Translations under genes and position numbers: made by a program
Source of the DNA: Plantibacter sp. PA-3-X8
GTDB taxonomy: Bacteria > Actinomycetota > Actinomycetes > Actinomycetales > Microbacteriaceae
Assembly: GCF_003856975.1 (NCBI RefSeq)
Contig: NZ_CP033107.1
Span: 1,488,001-1,552,000 of the forward strand
Reading direction: 5' to 3'
DNA: 64,000 nucleotides
Notes under the pieces: generated by a model
Databases searched by the model: none
What the model was told of the DNA's origin: nothing
Seen by the model: the letters and a program-made list of their open reading frames with translations, nothing else
Shown here: positions 16,209-24,460 of the stretch, one piece after another
Position numbering within the stretch: position 1 is the first letter of the stretch
Layout of the letters: the number at the start of each line of letters is the position of its first letter

Positions 16209-16750
16209 CGGGCCGTGGACTCCGCGAGCAGCGGCACGACGAGCGGCAGCTGGAGCGTCAGCCACGGGCTGAACGCGAAGGGCGCCTGCTCGACGGACGC
16301 GAGGAGTGATTCGGGCTCGGCCCAGGCCCACTCCACGACCTCGTCGGGGTTCGGCTCGGGTGTCGCGTCCGTGTAGGCGACGTAGACCGGGCAGATCTCG
16401 TACTCGACCACACCCGAGGCGTCGACGGCGCGATACCGGAAGTCGGGCAGCACCAGTTCCGGCGCGGAGATCGGCAGGCCCAGCTCGGCGCTCGCCCGAC
16501 GCAGTACGGCGTCCACGCTGTCCTCGTCCGGGCCGGGGTGTCCGCAGAACGAGTTCGTCCAGACGCCCGGCCACGTGAGCTTCGAGAGCGCGCGGCGGGT
16601 CACGAGGATCCGACCGTCGGGCCCGATGACGTGGCAGGAGAACGCGAGGTGGAGTGGCGTCTCCAGCGTGTGGACGGTCGCCTTCGGCGTGGTGCCGATG
16701 CGGGTGCCGTCCTCGGCGAGCAGGACGACGAGTTCTTCGGGTACCGACAT
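16205..16750 (-). CDS. idi: Isopentenyl-diphosphate delta-isomerase, type I
   Basis: Interconverts isopentenyl and dimethylallyl diphosphate, supplying the starter for GGPP. The 181-residue Nudix-fold protein has catalytic Cys69 in TNSFCGHPGP and Glu118 in VVEYEICPVY, with metal-binding His27/His34 (TVHTLETPLHLAF). Length is normal for bacterial type I enzymes. It is read away from the crtE operon across an 85-bp region with nested inverted repeats, the arrangement expected for co-regulated carotenoid genes. Confidence 0.95.
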   Translation of the reverse strand: MSVPEELVVLLAEDGTRIGTTPKATVHTLETPLHLAFSCHVIGPDGRILVTRRALSKLTWPGVWTNSFCGHPGPDEDSVDAVLRRASAELGLPISAPELVLPDFRYRAVDASGVVEYEICPVYVAYTDATPEPNPDEVVEWAWAEPESLLASVEQAPFAFSPWLTLQLPLVVPLLAESTAR

Positions 16751-16752
16751 GC

Positions 16753-16791
16753 GTCCATTCTCCCCGACGATCGGGGTGAACGCGAATGGAC
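16753..16791. promoter_or_regulatory. Nested inverted repeats in the idi-crtE divergent region
   Basis: GTCCATTC (16753-16760) pairs with GAATGGAC (16784-16791), enclosing CCCCGA/TCGGGG (16762-16767, 16771-16776). Located between the two starts, this is a candidate operator for joint control. No regulator gene is adjacent. Confidence 0.5.
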
Positions 16792-16835
16792 AGCTAGCGT
16801 ACTAATCTCGCCGCTCCGTGAAGTAGCCTCGTGAT

Positions 16836-17909
16836 ATGGAGACCCACCACGTCGTCGACGCGCCCTATCGACAACAGCATCAGGTCGAGGATGCGCTCGA
16901 GCGTTTCCTCGAACTGGCGAAGACGCAGGCGGTGTCGTTCGGCGGCGCCGGCTATCTGCGGCTCTGGGAGACCATCGAGCGCAGCATGGCCGGCGGCAAG
17001 CGGTTCCGCCCACGGATGGTCATGACGGCCTACGAGGCGCTGGGTGGAACGGACATCGTCGCCGCGGCTCACGTCGCCGCCGCCTACGAACTCCTGCACA
17101 CCGCGCTGATCGTCCACGACGACGTGATCGACCGCGACTTCGTCCGGCGCGGCAGCCCCAACGTCTCCGGCAGCTACCGCGACATCGCGCAGACCGCGGG
17201 CATCCCGCTGCCGCTCGCCGAGCACCGCGGCATGTCCGTCGCCGTCATCGCCGGCGACCTCGCCCTGTCCGCGTCCTACCGCCTGATCGACCGCGCCGGG
17301 AGCGCCGACGCGGTCCGCACCCGCCTGCGCGAGATCCTCGACGACGCGATCTCCGCCTCGGCGGCCGGCGAGCTCGCCGACGTCGACTTCACGGTCGGCG
17401 GCGTCGTCCCGACGGTCGACGACATCATCCGCATGGAGCGCCTGAAGACCGCCTACTACTCGTTCGAGGCGCCCCTGCAGTCGGGCGGCGTCCTGGCCGG
17501 CGCTCCGGAGGCGACGATCGACGCGCTCGGAGCGTTCGGGCAGCAGATCGGTATCGCCTACCAGATCATCGACGACGTCCTCGGCGTCTTCGGCGACTCG
17601 AAGACGACCGGTAAGACGACGATCGGCGACCTCCGCGAGGGCAAGTTGACGGTCATGGTGGCGTTCGCGGCGGAGCAGCCCGAGTGGCACGCCGTCGAGC
17701 ACCTCTTCGGCGACCCGGACCTCGACGAGGAGGGTGCCGCCGTCCTGCGCGACGTCCTCACGACGACCGGCGCCCGCCAGCACGCGACCCTGCTCGCCGG
17801 TGACTACGCCAACCGCGCCTGGGAGCAGCTGGCTTCGCCGAGCATCCCGGCGCAGCTCCGCGACGAGCTCCGCCCCATCGTCGCCACTGTGCTCGAGCGG
17901 TCGCGATGA
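16836..17909 (+). CDS. crtE: Geranylgeranyl diphosphate synthase
   Basis: Makes C20 GGPP from isopentenyl and dimethylallyl diphosphates. The 357-residue all-helical prenyl synthase has the first Asp-rich motif DDVID (about residues 95-99, HDDVIDRD), the GGKRFRPRM substrate motif (about 52) and the second motif region QIIDDVLGVFGD (about 243). Residues EAPLQSGG replace the FxxQG-type patch. ATG 16836 has TAGCCT (16824-16829) six bases upstream, hinting at a leaderless message. It overlaps crtB by ATGA, beginning the six-gene carotenoid operon. Confidence 0.94.
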   Translation: METHHVVDAPYRQQHQVEDALERFLELAKTQAVSFGGAGYLRLWETIERSMAGGKRFRPRMVMTAYEALGGTDIVAAAHVAAAYELLHTALIVHDDVIDRDFVRRGSPNVSGSYRDIAQTAGIPLPLAEHRGMSVAVIAGDLALSASYRLIDRAGSADAVRTRLREILDDAISASAAGELADVDFTVGGVVPTVDDIIRMERLKTAYYSFEAPLQSGGVLAGAPEATIDALGAFGQQIGIAYQIIDDVLGVFGDSKTTGKTTIGDLREGKLTVMVAFAAEQPEWHAVEHLFGDPDLDEEGAAVLRDVLTTTGARQHATLLAGDYANRAWEQLASPSIPAQLRDELRPIVATVLERSR

Positions 17910-18874
17910 CCGCAGCAGGGGACGGGACCGGGCGACCGGCCGACGACGCCTCGGCGGTCGGCGACGCACGACAGCTGTACGACCGGGTCGCGCAGGAGAC
18001 CGCCAGCATCGTCATCCGTCGGTACTCCACGTCCTTCGGACTGGCGGCCAGACTGCTGGGTGGCGACATCCGCCAGGACGTCGAGAACGTGTACGCACTC
18101 GTCCGCATCGCCGACGAGATCGTCGACGGCGTGGCCGCGGCAGCCGGGCTCGACCCCGAGCGGGTCCTCCGCATGCTCGACGCGCTTGAACAGGACACCG
18201 AGGACGCGATGGAGACGGGGTACAGCAGCAACCTCGTCGTCCACGCCTTCGCCATCTCGGCGCGGTCGGCGGGGATCGAGGCCGACCTCACCCGTCCGTT
18301 CTTCGCGTCCATGCGTGCGGACCTCTCGCGCACCGTCCACACGCCGGAGACGTTCCGCGACTACGTGTACGGCTCCGCCGAGGTCGTCGGGCTCATGTGC
18401 CTGCGGATCTTCCTGCGCGGCCACGACGTCGACGACGCCCAGCGCGCCGCGTTCGTCGTCGGCGCCAGGAGTCTCGGTGCCGCCTTCCAGAAGGTGAACT
18501 TCCTCCGCGACCTCTCGGCCGACCACGACGAGCTCGGCCGCAGCTACTTCCCGGGTGTCGCCGTCGACGAGCTCACCGAGGCGCAGAAGCACAGCCTGCT
18601 CGACGACGTCGAAGCCGATCTCGACCGCTCGGCAGCGGTCCTCGGGCGGCTGCCGAAGTCGAGCCGTCGCGCGGTCGCCCTCGCCCAGGAGCTCTTCTCG
18701 GAACTCGCCCGACGCATCCGGACGACGCCGGCCTCGGCGCTCGTCCGCACGCGTGTCCGGGTGCCCGACCCGGTCAAGCTCCGCATCGCCGCCGGCGCGC
18801 TCGCCGGTCGCACACCGGCCACGACCGGCACCACCGCCTCCATCCCGACGATCGACGAGAGTTCGCAGTCATGA
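17906..18874 (+). CDS. crtB: Phytoene synthase
   Basis: Condenses two GGPP to C40 phytoene. The 322-residue squalene/phytoene synthase has the first acidic motif VRIADEIVDG (about residues 70-79) and the second DLSADHDELGRSY (about 205-217), and the RRYSTSFGLAARLL opening typical of the family. A polar N-terminal extension of about 25 residues and a Thr/Ala-rich C-terminal tail flank the domain. Start and stop overlap crtE and crtI, giving tight translational coupling. Confidence 0.94.
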   Translation: MTAAGDGTGRPADDASAVGDARQLYDRVAQETASIVIRRYSTSFGLAARLLGGDIRQDVENVYALVRIADEIVDGVAAAAGLDPERVLRMLDALEQDTEDAMETGYSSNLVVHAFAISARSAGIEADLTRPFFASMRADLSRTVHTPETFRDYVYGSAEVVGLMCLRIFLRGHDVDDAQRAAFVVGARSLGAAFQKVNFLRDLSADHDELGRSYFPGVAVDELTEAQKHSLLDDVEADLDRSAAVLGRLPKSSRRAVALAQELFSELARRIRTTPASALVRTRVRVPDPVKLRIAAGALAGRTPATTGTTASIPTIDESSQS

Positions 18875-20451
18875 CCACCTCCCACAACCGGACCGTCGTC
18901 ATCGGCGGCGGCATCAGCGGTCTCGCCACCGCAGCCCTCCTCGCCCGCGACGGCCAGCGGGTCACGCTGCTCGAACGACGCGAGGTGCTCGGCGGCCGCG
19001 CCGGCACCTGGGAGCAGGACGGCTTCACCTTCGACACCGGCCCGAGCTGGTACCTCATGCCGGAGGTCTTCGACCACTTCTACCGGCTCCTCGGCACCTC
19101 TGCCGCCGAGCAGCTCGACCTCGGGCGACTCGACCCGGCCTACCGCGTCTACTCGGAGGGCCGCGACGGGCACCTCGACCTCGCCGCCGACCGGGCCGGC
19201 AACCTCGCCCTGTTCGAGTCGGTGGAGCCCGGTGCCGGCGCGAAGATGGACGAGTACCTCCGCAGCGCGAAGGAGACGTACGAGATCGCCATCCGGAGCT
19301 TCCTGTACACGACGTTCGAGTCGTACCGGACGCTCGCGAGCCGTGAGGTCCTCGCCCGGATGCCGAAGCTCGCGAAGCTCCTCACGGAGGACCTCGACAC
19401 CCTGGCCGCGCGCACCGTCTCCGACGTCCGGTTGCAGCAGATCCTCGGCTACCCGGCCGTGTTCCTCGGCTCCTCGCCCTTCGAGGCGCCGAGCATGTAC
19501 CACCTCATGAGCTACCTCGACCTCGAGGACGGCGTGCTCTACCCGCAGGGCGGCTTCTCGCGGATCATCGAGACGATCGCCGAGCTGGCCCGCGCCGAGG
19601 GTGTGGAGATCATCACGGGCGCCGAGGTCACCGGCATCACCACGATGCCCGCCGGCCGCCGCGCCAGGGTCGACGGCGTCAACTACCTCGACGCCGACGG
19701 TCGTCGGCAGCTGCTCCGCGCCGACCGCGTCGTGTCCGCCGCCGACCTGCACCACACCGAGACGACGCTGCTTCCCCGCGAACTCCAGACCTACCCGGCC
19801 GAGTACTGGGAGAAGCGCACCGCCGGCCCCGGAGCCGTGCTCGTCATGCTCGGCGTCCGCGGTGAGCTGCCGGAACTGCTGCACCACAGCCTGTTCTTCA
19901 CGGCCGACTGGCGCGACAACTTCGGCCGCATCTTCGGCGAGGAGACGAGCGTGCCCGACCCCGCGTCGCTGTACGTCTGCCGCCCGAGCGCGACCGATGC
20001 GGGCGTCGCACCCGACGGCCACGAGAACCTGTTCATCCTGGTCCCGGTCCCGGCCGATCCGTCCATCGGTGGCGGTGGAGACGCCCGGGTCGCGGAGATC
20101 GGCGACGCCGCCATCGCGCAGATCGCCGAGTGGGCCGGCGTCCCCGACCTCGCCGAGCGTATCGTGGTGCGTCGCGACGTCGGCCCGGCCGACTTCGCGA
20201 CCGACCTCAACGTCTGGAAGGGCACCGCCCTCGGGCCGGCGCACATCCTCTCGCAGAGCGCGATGTTCCGGAGCGGCAACGTCAGCAAGAAGGTCGACGG
20301 CCTGTTCTACACCGGTGGCTCCACCATCCCGGGCATCGGTCTGCCGATGTGCCTCATCAGCGCGGAGCTCGTCGTGAAGCGCATGCGCGGCGACATCACC
20401 ACCGGCCCGATGGCGGAGCCGTTGCGCGCGCGCGCCGAGGCGACCGGCTGA
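18871..20451 (+). CDS. crtI: Phytoene desaturase (lycopene-forming)
   Basis: FAD enzyme that desaturates phytoene to lycopene. The 526-residue protein opens with the dinucleotide-binding motif VVIGGGISGLATAALLARDG and ERREVLGGRAG, and ends with the CrtI signature LFYTGGSTIPGIGLPMCLISAELVVKRM. DTGPSWYLMPEVFDHFY is also characteristic. Length is normal (about 500-530). ATG 18871 overlaps the crtB stop; upstream in-frame sequence is antisense-like. It probably acts at the membrane. Confidence 0.95.
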   Translation: MTTSHNRTVVIGGGISGLATAALLARDGQRVTLLERREVLGGRAGTWEQDGFTFDTGPSWYLMPEVFDHFYRLLGTSAAEQLDLGRLDPAYRVYSEGRDGHLDLAADRAGNLALFESVEPGAGAKMDEYLRSAKETYEIAIRSFLYTTFESYRTLASREVLARMPKLAKLLTEDLDTLAARTVSDVRLQQILGYPAVFLGSSPFEAPSMYHLMSYLDLEDGVLYPQGGFSRIIETIAELARAEGVEIITGAEVTGITTMPAGRRARVDGVNYLDADGRRQLLRADRVVSAADLHHTETTLLPRELQTYPAEYWEKRTAGPGAVLVMLGVRGELPELLHHSLFFTADWRDNFGRIFGEETSVPDPASLYVCRPSATDAGVAPDGHENLFILVPVPADPSIGGGGDARVAEIGDAAIAQIAEWAGVPDLAERIVVRRDVGPADFATDLNVWKGTALGPAHILSQSAMFRSGNVSKKVDGLFYTGGSTIPGIGLPMCLISAELVVKRMRGDITTGPMAEPLRARAEATG

Positions 20452-20804
20452 TGGGTCTGCTGTACCTGCTGGCGCTGCTCGTCTCGATCACCGGGATGGT
20501 CATGCTCGACCGGCGGTTCCGGCTGTTCTTCTGGGCCGACCGACGGCGGGCCGCGATCATCCTGCCGATCGGCGTCGTGTTCTTCCTCGTGTGGGACCTG
20601 CTCGGTATCGGCACCGGCATCTTCTTCCGCGGTGAGACCTCGTTCATGACCGGGCTGCAGGTCGCGCCCGAGCTGCCGATCGAGGAGGTCTTCTTCCTGA
20701 CGCTGCTCTGCTACCTCACGATGAACCTGTTCGGTGCGGCGCGACACACGCTCGGCCGGGTGTCCCGCCGGGCGACCGGTACCGCCGAGGTGAGCGGACG
20801 ATGA
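20451..20804 (+). CDS. crtYe: C50 carotenoid epsilon-cyclase subunit, lycopene cyclase domain (CrtYe-type)
   Basis: First half of the heterodimeric C50 cyclase that closes the rings of the C50 precursor made by the elongase. The 117-residue protein has three membrane helices (about 2-22, 35-55, 78-97) and the conserved PELPIEEVFFLTLLCY motif, in which the Pro-Glu-Glu is the family signature. In Corynebacterium glutamicum, CrtYe and CrtYf act together to give decaprenoxanthin. ATG 20451 overlaps the crtI stop (TGATG). Which subunit is Ye or Yf is assigned by gene order. Confidence 0.88.
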   Translation: MGLLYLLALLVSITGMVMLDRRFRLFFWADRRRAAIILPIGVVFFLVWDLLGIGTGIFFRGETSFMTGLQVAPELPIEEVFFLTLLCYLTMNLFGAARHTLGRVSRRATGTAEVSGR

Positions 20805-21181
20805 CCTACTGGGCCCTCAACGCATGGTTCCTCGCCGTCGTGGCGGTCGTCGCCCTGCTCGCGGTCGTGCGGCTCGATCGACGCCGTGCGAACGGACCGC
20901 GATCCACCGGTCTGTCGGCGGGCACCTGGCTGCTCGCGGTGGGCGGTGGGCTCGTCGTCCTCCTGCTCATGACCGCGCTGTTCGACAACATCATGATCGG
21001 CATCGGGCTCGTCGGCTACGACCCCGCACTCATCTCCGGCGCCTTCATCGGCATCGCGCCCCTCGAGGACTTCGCCTACGCCATCGCCGCGGCCGTCCTG
21101 CTCCCGTCGCTCTGGGTGCTCCTCGAGCGCCGAACCCCTGCTCCCGTCTCCCCATCCCCGTCCCAGGAGGACCCGGCATGA
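20801..21181 (+). CDS. crtYf: C50 carotenoid epsilon-cyclase subunit, lycopene cyclase domain (CrtYf-type)
   Basis: Second cyclase subunit, 126 residues, three membrane helices (about 4-24, 42-65, 85-108) and the family motif IAPLEDFAYAI, in which Pro-Leu-Glu-Asp matches the PxE(E/D) signature. ATG 20801 overlaps the crtYe stop. The C-terminal tail is Pro/Ser-rich; within it lies AGGAGG (21165-21170), the ribosome binding site for crtEb. Confidence 0.88.
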   Translation: MTYWALNAWFLAVVAVVALLAVVRLDRRRANGPRSTGLSAGTWLLAVGGGLVVLLLMTALFDNIMIGIGLVGYDPALISGAFIGIAPLEDFAYAIAAAVLLPSLWVLLERRTPAPVSPSPSQEDPA

Positions 21182-22044
21182 ACCGACTCGGCCAGCTCGT
21201 GCTGTCCTCCCGACCGCTGTCGTGGATCAACACCGCGTACCCGTTCGCAGCGGCGTACCTGCTGACCACGCGTGAACTCGACCTCACGTTCTGGCTCGGG
21301 ACGCTGTACTTCCTCATCCCGTACAACCTCGCGATGTACGGCATCAACGACGTCTTCGATTACGAGTCCGACCTGCGGAACCCGCGCAAGGGCGGCGTCG
21401 AGGGCGCGGTCCTGGACCGCCGGATGCACCGGTTGACGATCTTCGCGGCGGTCGTGACGAACGTCCCGTTCCTCGTCTACCTCGTCGTCATCGGGTCGCC
21501 GCTGTCGTGGCTCGTCCTCGCGATCAGCGTGTTCGCGCTCATCGCGTACAGCGCACCCGGCCTGCGGTTCAAGGAGCGGCCGTTCATCGATTCGCTCACC
21601 TCGAGCACGCACTTCGTGAGCCCGGCGGTCTACGGCCTCGTCCTCGCCGGTGCGGTCTTCACGCCCGCGCTCTGGGCGCTGCTCGTCGGCTACTTCCTCT
21701 GGGGGATCGCCAGCCACGCCTTCGGTGCGGTGCAGGACATCATCGCCGACCGGGAGGGCGGGATCGGCTCGATCGCGACGGTCATCGGCGCGGCGGCGAC
21801 CGTCCGGTTCGCCTTCGTCGCCTACCTGGCCGGCGGTGCGCTGATGCTCGTGACCCCGTGGCCCATCCCGCTGGCCGGCCTGCTCGCGCTGCCCTACGCC
21901 GCGAGTGTGCTGCCGTTCTGGAACCTCCGCGAGGAGGACGCCGAACGGGCCAACGCGGGGTGGAAGCGGTTCCTCCGTCTCAACTTCCTGACGGGCTTCC
22001 TCATCACGATGCTCATCATCTGGTACTGGTTCCTGACGTCCTGA
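21178..22044 (+). CDS. crtEb: Lycopene elongase / prenyltransferase (UbiA family)
   Basis: Adds two C5 units to lycopene, giving C50 flavuxanthin-type precursors. The 288-residue UbiA-family membrane enzyme has nine hydrophobic segments and both Asp-rich motifs: NDVFDYESD (about residues 57-65) and DIIADREGG (about 185-193). Length matches C. glutamicum CrtEb. It is the last gene of idi / crtEBI-YeYf-Eb, the gene set that defines C50 carotenoid producers. The start at 21178 overlaps the crtYf stop. The likely product is decaprenoxanthin or a close relative. Confidence 0.92.
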   Translation: MNRLGQLVLSSRPLSWINTAYPFAAAYLLTTRELDLTFWLGTLYFLIPYNLAMYGINDVFDYESDLRNPRKGGVEGAVLDRRMHRLTIFAAVVTNVPFLVYLVVIGSPLSWLVLAISVFALIAYSAPGLRFKERPFIDSLTSSTHFVSPAVYGLVLAGAVFTPALWALLVGYFLWGIASHAFGAVQDIIADREGGIGSIATVIGAAATVRFAFVAYLAGGALMLVTPWPIPLAGLLALPYAASVLPFWNLREEDAERANAGWKRFLRLNFLTGFLITMLIIWYWFLTS

Positions 22045-22062
22045 CCGGAACCCGCGACCCTG

Positions 22063-22124
22063 TCTCAGGAGTCCCCGGGCGCGCCGCCGAGGTCACTTGG
22101 CGCCACGCCCGGATCCTCCTGAGA
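22063..22124. terminator. Inverted-repeat element / bidirectional terminator after crtEb
   Basis: TCTCAGGAG (22063-22071) and CTCCTGAGA (22116-22124) are perfect outer arms, with inner arms CCCCGGGCG and CGCCCGG. It lies between the convergent crtEb and PEP-mutase-family genes. It shares the CTCAGGA...TCCTGAG ends of the arrays at 31121-31389. Confidence 0.7.
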
Positions 22125-22143
22125 ACGGGTCGTCAGTCGAGGC

Positions 22144-22944
22144 TCAGAGCTCGAAGGAGAAGCCGAGGTCCTCGGGGTACTCGCCGAGCTCGGTGAGGCC
22201 GGTCGCCGCACGCTGGAGGGCGGCGAGCGTCAGGCCGAGCGTGCCCGGGCCGAAGCTGACGCGTGAGACGCCGAGTTCGGCGAGGCGCTTGAGCGGGACC
22301 GCGCCGGGGTAGCCGATGACGGAGATGCGTCCGTGCACCTGCTCGATCGCCTTGGCGACGAGCTCCTCCGTGCCGAGTCCGAGGAAGAAGACGACGTCCG
22401 CACCGGCCTCGAGGTAGGCGTTGGCGCGCGCGACGGCCTCGTCCCACGCCTCGGGGTCGCCTGCGAGGGTGTCGACCCGGGCGTTGATGACGAGCGGGAT
22501 GCCCGCGTCTTCTGCTCCGGCGCGAGCGGCGGCGACGCGGGCCGCGGCCTCCTCGATCGGGAACTGCGGGGCCTTCGCGGCACCGACGGAGTCCTCGAGG
22601 TTGATGCCGACGGCACCCGACTCGACGATGAGGCGGCGGACGTTCTCGCGAACTCCGGCCGCGTCGGAAGCGTAGCCCTTCTCGAAGTCGATCGTCACCG
22701 GCAGGTCGACGGCGCCCACGATGATCTTCGCGGCGGCGATCGCCTCATCGACGTCGAGGCCGCCGCCGTCTTCGAGCCCGCGGACGTTCGACACCGAGTG
22801 GCTCGCCGAGGCGAGGGCGACGACGCCGGGGGCTTCGGAGACGACCTTCGCGGTGATGGCGTCCCAGACGTTGGTGACGATGAGCGGGGAACCCGGCTCG
22901 TGGAGGGAGTTGAGGAGGACGGCTTTGGCATGCTGATCGGTCAT
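22144..22944 (-). CDS. Isocitrate lyase / PEP mutase family protein
   Basis: A 266-residue TIM-barrel of the PEP mutase/isocitrate lyase superfamily. Visible landmarks are TNVWDAITAKVV, the ALASASHSVSNVRG loop, VDLPVTIDFEKGYA (metal-binding Asp), GAVGINLEDS (Glu-Asp-Ser) and LVINARVDT. It lacks the KKCGH catalytic motif of true isocitrate lyase, so it belongs to the carboxyvinyl-carboxyphosphonate / oxaloacetate-hydrolase-like branch. The precise reaction is unknown. It is convergent with crtEb and appears monocistronic. Confidence 0.85.
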   Translation of the reverse strand: MTDQHAKAVLLNSLHEPGSPLIVTNVWDAITAKVVSEAPGVVALASASHSVSNVRGLEDGGGLDVDEAIAAAKIIVGAVDLPVTIDFEKGYASDAAGVRENVRRLIVESGAVGINLEDSVGAAKAPQFPIEEAAARVAAARAGAEDAGIPLVINARVDTLAGDPEAWDEAVARANAYLEAGADVVFFLGLGTEELVAKAIEQVHGRISVIGYPGAVPLKRLAELGVSRVSFGPGTLGLTLAALQRAATGLTELGEYPEDLGFSFEL

Positions 22945-23149
22945 GTCCGCAGTCTGTCAGCGGACGTCGGCCGCCCGGCCGACAAGCGTCGAGAATTCAG
23001 GCAACGTTCGGGTTGGCTGCGGTTCCCGGCTCGTGTGGGCCGCTCCCGTGACGCAAGACGAGGGCGGTCCGCGCGTCATCCCACGCCGCCGGTGGACCGG
23101 GCGGGCAGGATGCCGTGCGTATCATTGGTGGCCGAAGGAAGGCGTTCCC

Positions 23150-24259
23150 ATGACGAAACCGCCGACGGTCTACGACGTCGCGCACCACGCCGGCGTCTCC
23201 ATCGCGACGGTCTCGCGGGTGCTCAGCCGCCCCGACGACGTGAAACCGGCCACGCGAGACCGCGTGCTCGCCTCGGTCGGTGAACTCGGGTACGTCCCGA
23301 GTGGGGCCGCACGAGGACTCGCCGCGCGCCGCACCGGCGTCATCGGCCTGTTCTTCCAGGGGCTCGACGCGATGGACGACCTCGGGGACATCGCCCTCGA
23401 GGGTGACGAGGCGGCGGCCGGGGGAGCGCGCATCGTCCGCGACATCCCGGAGCGGACCGACACACGGACGCTCAACCTCTACTTCGACGAGGTGCTGCGC
23501 GGCTGCGAGCTGGAGTCCTGGCGGAGCGGGTTCGCACTGCTCGTCGGCGTCGGACGCGGATCCACGGCGACGCAGACCGTGCGCGACATGGCAGGTCGGG
23601 TGGACGGCCTCATGGTGTTGGCCGGGAGCGCGAGCGAGGAGGAGCTCGCGCGCTTGTCGCGGCACGTCCCGATCGTCGTGATGGCGGGGCCCAGGCGCGG
23701 TGACGACCTCGATCACGTCTCGGTGAGCAACGCCGAGGGGATGCGCACGCTCACGGCGCACCTCATCGACGACCTCGGTGCCCGAGAGCTCGAGTACGTG
23801 GCGGGAAGCCTCGGCTCGCCAGATGACGCGGAGCGCTGGAGCGGGTTCCGCGCGGCCCTCGCCGACCGGTCGCTCGAGGCCCCGGAGGAGCCGACCCTCC
23901 GCGGCGACTTCACCCGCGAGGGCGGGCGACGGGTCGGTCGGGAGCTGTTCCGACGCGACGGGCTGCCGCGGGCCGTCGTGTGCGCCAACGACCAGATGGC
24001 GCTCGGTGTGATCGACGCCGCCAGGATCGCCGGGGTCGCGGTCCCGGAGGAGCTCATCGTCACCGGATTCGACGGCATCGACGCCGGCCGCCTGTCCGCT
24101 CCGCGGCTCACGACGGTCCGGCAGCCGATGGAGACGCTCGGCCGGGTCTCCGTGCAGGCACTCGCCCGTCGCCTCGCCGAACCGAAGCTGCCCGCGATGT
24201 CCGTCCGACTCCCCGTCGAGGTCGTCCTCCGCGAGAGTTCCGAGTCGATCACGTCCTGA
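23150..24259 (+). CDS. LacI family transcriptional regulator
   Basis: A 369-residue repressor. Residues 3-50 form the LacI helix-turn-helix (TVYDVAHHAGVSIATVSRVLSRPDDVKPATRDRVLASVGELGYVP) with the hinge SGAARGLAARRT. A periplasmic-binding-protein-like ligand domain follows (about 60-365), with VVCANDQMALGVIDAARIAGVAVPEELIVTGFDGID. The ligand domain carries an acidic insertion near residues 75-105. Ribosome binding site GAAGGAAGG (23134-23142) supports ATG 23150. A LacI-type operator, TGTATGCGCTTACA, lies in the promoter of the next gene, so it controls the importer and glycosidase downstream. Confidence 0.92.
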   Translation: MTKPPTVYDVAHHAGVSIATVSRVLSRPDDVKPATRDRVLASVGELGYVPSGAARGLAARRTGVIGLFFQGLDAMDDLGDIALEGDEAAAGGARIVRDIPERTDTRTLNLYFDEVLRGCELESWRSGFALLVGVGRGSTATQTVRDMAGRVDGLMVLAGSASEEELARLSRHVPIVVMAGPRRGDDLDHVSVSNAEGMRTLTAHLIDDLGARELEYVAGSLGSPDDAERWSGFRAALADRSLEAPEEPTLRGDFTREGGRRVGRELFRRDGLPRAVVCANDQMALGVIDAARIAGVAVPEELIVTGFDGIDAGRLSAPRLTTVRQPMETLGRVSVQALARRLAEPKLPAMSVRLPVEVVLRESSESITS

Positions 24260-24283
24260 TCATCGCCTCCCCTCGCGTTCACC

Positions 24284-24375
24284 ATTCAGGAAGCCCGCGG
24301 CGTGCCGCGGCGCGTCCGTCCGCCACGAGGTCTCCGCGCCGAGGTCTCCGCGCCGAGGCTCTCCTGAATTGCGAA
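24284..24375. repeat. Intergenic inverted-repeat element, TTCGCAATTCAGGAG family
   Basis: ATTCAGGA (24284-24291) and TCCTGAAT (24362-24369) are inverted ends. The right end, CTCCTGAATTGCGAA (24361-24375), is the exact reverse complement of TTCGCAATTCAGGAG at 33004-33018 and 33114-33128. Inside is a short direct repeat of GAGGTCTCCGCGCC. Confidence 0.7.
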
Positions 24376-24398
24376 CAGGATCGGATGTCCGACACGGG

Positions 24399-24427
24399 TT
24401 GCGCCGGGCAATGTATGCGCTTACACT
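24399..24427 (+). promoter_or_regulatory. Importer promoter with LacI-type operator
   Basis: TTGCGC (24399-24404), 17-bp spacer, TACACT (24422-24427). The operator TGTATGCGCTTACA (24412-24425) is a near-perfect palindrome with the central GCGC typical of LacI-family sites and overlaps the -10 box, so bound repressor would block polymerase. Confidence 0.8.
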
Positions 24428-24460
24428 CGACCGGTACAGACTTCAGCAAGGACGGTGGCG

